Assembly (NCBI RefSeq): GCF_035690525.1
Contig: NZ_DASSKM010000173.1
Location: 1 to 9,448 of the forward strand
DNA: 9,448 nt
DNA from: Salinisphaera sp035690525
GTDB lineage: Bacteria; Pseudomonadota; Gammaproteobacteria; Nevskiales; Salinisphaeraceae
Direction: 5' to 3'
Part shown: in pieces, positions 6,047 through 9,448 of the stretch
Layout: each line of letters opens with the position of its first letter
Numbering within the stretch: position 1 is the stretch's first letter
Notes under the pieces: model-generated
Seen by the model: the letters and a program-made list of their open reading frames with translations, nothing else
What the model was told of the DNA's origin: nothing
Database searches by the model: none
Program-made: the position numbers and the translations under genes

Positions 6047-9000
6047 ATGACAACAGAGGAATCCAAGCGGAACGCGCGTCAAAACGCATCCGTAGCCTTC
6101 CCCGGCGACACCGAGATGCACGCGCGCGTGCGCGCGCATGATTGGTCGCGAACGCCGCTCGGCGCCATCGAAAACTGGCCGCAAAGCCTGAAAACGGCGG
6201 TGGCCGCCTGTCTCGACGCCGGCTTCGCGCATTATGTCTGGTGGGGGCCGGACCTGATCCAGATCTACAACGACGAGGCGATGAACATCCTGCGCGCCAA
6301 ACACCCGGCCGCGCTCGGCCAGCCGGCGCGCGAATGCTGGGCGGATATTTGGGCCGACGTGGGGCCGCTCACGCACAGCGTCCTCGCCACCGGCGTTTCC
6401 GAGCGGCGTGAGAACTTCGAGCTACTGCCGGATCGTGGCGGCCCGCGTGAGCCGGCCTACTTCGACTTCTGCCACAGCGCGCTACGCGATGACGAGGGAA
6501 AGATCGCCGGGCTGTTCATTACCGCGATCGAGACCACCGAGCGCGTGCGCGCACAAGCGGCCCGGGATGAAAGCGGTTGCTGGCTCGCCCAGGCAATCGA
6601 CGTCGCGCGGCTGGGGCACTGGCAACTCGATCTGGCCACCCGCACGCTGACCGCCTCCGCGCAATGCAAGCGCAACTTCGGCCGCGAGCCTGAAGAGCCT
6701 TTCGGTTATGAAGATCTGCTCGCCGCCATTCATCCGGACGACCGCGAGCGCCAGGCCGCCGCGGTCGCGGCGGCGGTCGAGTCGCGGTCGGAATTTCATG
6801 TCGAATATCGCCTGCTGACGCCGGCGGGCGAACTCCGCTGGGCCGACGTCCGGGGGCAACTCAGCGCAAACGGCGCCAAGGACGCGCGCTTGGCCGGCGT
6901 GTCGCTGGATATTACCGAGCGCAAGAGCGCCGAGGCGGCCCTGCACGAAAGCGTGGAGCGCCAGAATTTCCTGCTCGCGCTCGGCGATGTCATGCGCGCC
7001 CAGCCCAGTGCAAACGCAATGATCGAAGCCGCCGCTCAGCTGCTTGGCGAACGCCTGGACGCTTCTAGGATCCTGTTCGCGGAGTTTGACGAGGCGAAGG
7101 GCATCGCCGACATCTTCCATGGCTGGTTCGCCGATGGCGCTCAACCCTATCCGACGGTGATGCGGCTGGAGGACTACGACGGGCCCATCATGAACGATCT
7201 TCGGGCCGGCCGGACGGTGCGAATCGACGATGTGGGCGACCCTTTTCTCGACCGGCCGGATCTCGCCGGTATTGCGGAGCTTGGCGTGAAGGCGCTGCTC
7301 AGCGTTCCGCTGATCGTCGACGGTAGGCTGCGGGTCAACCTGAGCGTTCATCAGCATACGGCGCGCCACTGGAGCGTCGATGAAGTGGCGCTCGTGCAGG
7401 AGGTTGCGGAACGGCTATGGGCGGATCTCGTGCGGGCGCGCACGGAAACCGTGCTGCGCCAAAGCCGGGAGCGCCTGCAAATAGCGCTCGAGGCCGGCCG
7501 GCTCGGCTCCTGGCAACTCGAGCTTTCCGACAAAACCCTGACTTGCACCGCCACCTGCAAGGCCAACTTCGGCTTGGCCTCCGACGCCGAACTGCCCTAT
7601 AAGCGGCTGGCCGAGCTGATTCATCCCGAGCACCGCGGTCGCTGGGAACAGGCCGTAGAAACGGTCATAAACCAGGGGATCGAGTTCAACGCCGAACGCC
7701 GCTGGGAACAAGCCGCGGAAACCGCCATAAACGAGGGTATCGAGTTCAACACCGAATGCCGCGTTATCTGGCCAAACGGCGAGGCGCACTGGGTTTCAAT
7801 TCATGGCCGCGTACTGTACCGGAAGGACGGCACGCCGTTTCGAATGGTCGGCGTGACGCAGAACATTACCGAGCGCAAGCGCGCCGAAATCGCCGTCGCG
7901 GAAGACTTGCGCTGCACGCAGATTCTGCACGAACTTGCCGCGCAGTCGACCAATGACCGGGACATCCACACGATTTACGACAAAATTCTCGACGCGGCGA
8001 TTGCGCTGACCCGCGCGGATACCGGAACCGTTCAACTTTACGACGAAGAAACCCGGGAACTCGTTTTTCTCTCGGCGAAGAACGATTTGCAAAAGATGAT
8101 AGAAAAGTTTGCCCGTGTGAATGCCGGATCAAAAACCTCGTGTGGCATCGCGCTGGCAACCGGCGAGCGTGTGTTCGTCGATTTCGACTCGAACGAGGTA
8201 GAGGACACGGACGGCTCTTTACAAATCCACGTCGAGCACGGTTTGCTTTGTGCGCAGTCAACGCCGCTCATTTCGCGTTCCGGCAAGCCAATCGGAATAT
8301 TTTCAACCCACTGGCGCGAACATCACCGCCCGTCCGAACGCGAGCTTCGTTCTCTCGACCTGCTGGCGCGGCAAGCCGCCGATCTAATCGAACAGCGCCA
8401 AGCCGAACAAGCCCTGCATGAGAGCGAGAAACGCGAGCAATTCATGCTCAAGTTGAGCGATGCGCTGCGGGCGGAACCGAACGCGGACGCCGTGGCGAGG
8501 CGTGCGATCCGGATGCTGTCCGGGCAGATGCAACTCGATCGCTGCTATATCGCGTCTTTCCGGTTGGAGGACGACCGCGCCGACATCACCCATCAGGCGG
8601 GCAATGATCGAGTACCGGCATTACCCGACACGCTCCGCCTGTCCGACTTCCCCGAAGGACTCCGGGCCGCGTTCGACCAGACCATGGTGGTCGGCGACGA
8701 CTTCGAAAGACCGGGCCTGTCGGAAGCCGAGAGGCGTAACAGCCGGCGCCTCGGGATGCGCGCGTTCATTGCGCCGACGCTGCGCAAGGGCGAGAACAAC
8801 CCGCTCTGGGCGATGGTCGCGATCTCCGCGCGCCCTCGGCGTTGGACGCGCGGCGAAGTCGCGCTGGTGGAGAACGTGGCCGAACGCACCTGGGCCGCGA
8901 TCGAGCGCGCCCGCGCCGACGCGGCGCTGCGCGACCGGGGAGCGCAGTTGCAGGAGGCGAACCGCGCCAAGGATGAGTTTCTGGCCATGCTCGGCCACGA

Positions 9001-9448
9001 ACTGCGCAATCCGCTGCAGCCGATCATGACGACGCTCGAATTGATGAAGCGGCGCCAGCCGGAGGCGCTGGCCGGCGAGCGCGCCATCGTCGGGTCGCAA
9101 GTACGGCATCTGGCGAACATGGTGGACGATCTGCTCGACGTGTCGCGCATCGCGCGCGGCAAGCTGGAACTGAAAAAGACGTCGCTGGACGTCGACGACG
9201 TTATCGTTCGCGCGATCGAGACGGCACGGACCACGCTCGATGAACACGAACAAACGGTCGAAAGAGCGGTGGCGGACGATCTGATGGTGGACGGCGACCG
9301 GCGGCGACTGGTTCAGGTCGTCACCAACCTGCTGACCAACGCCGCCAAATACTCGCCGCCCGGGCGGACCGTTCATGTCACGGCCGGCGCGGAAGGCGGC
9401 GAGGCGGTTATTCGGGTGCGCGACCAGGGTTATGGCATTGCCCCCGAA
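6047..9448 (+). CDS. Large soluble PAS/GAF sensor histidine kinase (3' truncated by window)
   Basis: One frame is open from ATG 6047 to the window edge: 1134 residues without a stop. Order of domains: 20-167, the PAS-like N-terminal domain typical of soluble sensor kinases (GDTEM, DWSRTPLG, WPQSL, WWGP, ETTERV); 186-293, PAS with LGHWQLDL, IHPDD and ITERK; about 305-456, GAF; 476-611, PAS with LGSWQLEL, IHPEH and ITERK; 619-781, GAF of a different subtype; 796-962, GAF like the first; then HisKA with FLAMLGHELRNPL, phospho-accepting His984; and HATPase_c with the N box NLLTNAAKY (1094-1102) and DQGYGI (1126-1131). The window stops there, so the remaining ATP-lid motifs and any receiver domain are not seen. 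No membrane segment is visible, so it is cytoplasmic. Signal and partner regulator are unknown. The start is set by the only upstream ATG; the ribosome site AAGGA is unusually close. ATG 6116 would cut the domain edge. Residues 532-571 are a tandem duplication. Confidence 0.93.
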   Translation, partial: MTTEESKRNARQNASVAFPGDTEMHARVRAHDWSRTPLGAIENWPQSLKTAVAACLDAGFAHYVWWGPDLIQIYNDEAMNILRAKHPAALGQPARECWADIWADVGPLTHSVLATGVSERRENFELLPDRGGPREPAYFDFCHSALRDDEGKIAGLFITAIETTERVRAQAARDESGCWLAQAIDVARLGHWQLDLATRTLTASAQCKRNFGREPEEPFGYEDLLAAIHPDDRERQAAAVAAAVESRSEFHVEYRLLTPAGELRWADVRGQLSANGAKDARLAGVSLDITERKSAEAALHESVERQNFLLALGDVMRAQPSANAMIEAAAQLLGERLDASRILFAEFDEAKGIADIFHGWFADGAQPYPTVMRLEDYDGPIMNDLRAGRTVRIDDVGDPFLDRPDLAGIAELGVKALLSVPLIVDGRLRVNLSVHQHTARHWSVDEVALVQEVAERLWADLVRARTETVLRQSRERLQIALEAGRLGSWQLELSDKTLTCTATCKANFGLASDAELPYKRLAELIHPEHRGRWEQAVETVINQGIEFNAERRWEQAAETAINEGIEFNTECRVIWPNGEAHWVSIHGRVLYRKDGTPFRMVGVTQNITERKRAEIAVAEDLRCTQILHELAAQSTNDRDIHTIYDKILDAAIALTRADTGTVQLYDEETRELVFLSAKNDLQKMIEKFARVNAGSKTSCGIALATGERVFVDFDSNEVEDTDGSLQIHVEHGLLCAQSTPLISRSGKPIGIFSTHWREHHRPSERELRSLDLLARQAADLIEQRQAEQALHESEKREQFMLKLSDALRAEPNADAVARRAIRMLSGQMQLDRCYIASFRLEDDRADITHQAGNDRVPALPDTLRLSDFPEGLRAAFDQTMVVGDDFERPGLSEAERRNSRRLGMRAFIAPTLRKGENNPLWAMVAISARPRRWTRGEVALVENVAERTWAAIERARADAALRDRGAQLQEANRAKDEFLAMLGHELRNPLQPIMTTLELMKRRQPEALAGERAIVGSQVRHLANMVDDLLDVSRIARGKLELKKTSLDVDDVIVRAIETARTTLDEHEQTVERAVADDLMVDGDRRRLVQVVTNLLTNAAKYSPPGRTVHVTAGAEGGEAVIRVRDQGYGIAPE
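7640..7759 (+). repeat. 60-bp in-frame tandem duplication inside a kinase PAS domain
   Basis: Two adjacent 60-bp units (7640-7699 and 7700-7759) differ at 9 positions by eye, about 85% identity. They encode 20-residue repeats 532-551 and 552-571, both with RWEQA.ET.IN.GIEFN.E and identical at 15 of 20 residues. Comparison with the paralogous PAS domain at 186-293 of the same protein, which has a single copy at this place, shows one unit is extra. Confidence 0.92.

Noticed and set aside
6482..7369. - strand open frame of 295 codons
   Set aside because: It is antisense to the kinase PAS-GAF region, with no recognisable motif; a GC3-driven shadow.
8621..9376. - strand open frame of 251 codons
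   Set aside because: It is antisense to the HisKA and HATPase motifs of the kinase, which are unmistakable.

Overview
The window is GC-rich proteobacterial-type chromosome, with G or C at most third codon positions. The gene set (an XthA-type exonuclease III, an ST7-like TPR protein, an Xre/MbcA-RES toxin-antitoxin pair, a CueO/CotA-like copper oxidase and a large PAS/GAF sensor kinase) is compatible with a high-GC gammaproteobacterium. No rRNA or other placing marker is present, so genus is not assignable. No tRNA, rRNA, CRISPR array, insertion sequence or transposase was seen.

Layout. (1) Positions 1-57 are the 3' tail of an unidentified + strand gene. (2) 168-950 xthA and 989-1867 a TPR protein lie on the + strand 38 nt apart, probably one transcript; the TPR gene carries a perfect-frame GET x4 microsatellite. 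(3) 1868-3286 is a compositionally softer island holding a two-gene toxin-antitoxin module: an MbcA/ParS/Xre-type antitoxin (about 2097-2522) overlapping by ATGA a RES-type toxin gene (2519-3107). The toxin reading frame is broken after four codons by a run of seven A; six A would restore a 195-residue protein. (4) 3287-4237 and 4317-5918, both on the - strand, encode a Gfo/Idh/MocA oxidoreductase and a Tat-exported multicopper oxidase. (5) From 6047 to the right edge, a + strand gene divergent from the oxidase encodes at least 1134 residues of a soluble sensor histidine kinase: N-terminal PAS-like domain, PAS, GAF, PAS, GAF, GAF, HisKA, HATPase. It runs off the window within the ATPase domain. 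Its second canonical PAS domain contains a 60-bp in-frame tandem duplication.

How the genes work together: xthA is DNA repair housekeeping. The TA module looks like an inserted accessory element and does not obviously serve its neighbours. The copper oxidase and the divergent kinase share a 128-bp intergenic region, but nothing in the sequence shows that the kinase controls the oxidase. The most noteworthy signals are the A7 frameshift of the toxin (slippage, phase variation, decay or assembly error), the internal duplication in the kinase PAS domain, and a coding-like stretch that continues in frame past the stop codon of the Gfo/Idh gene.
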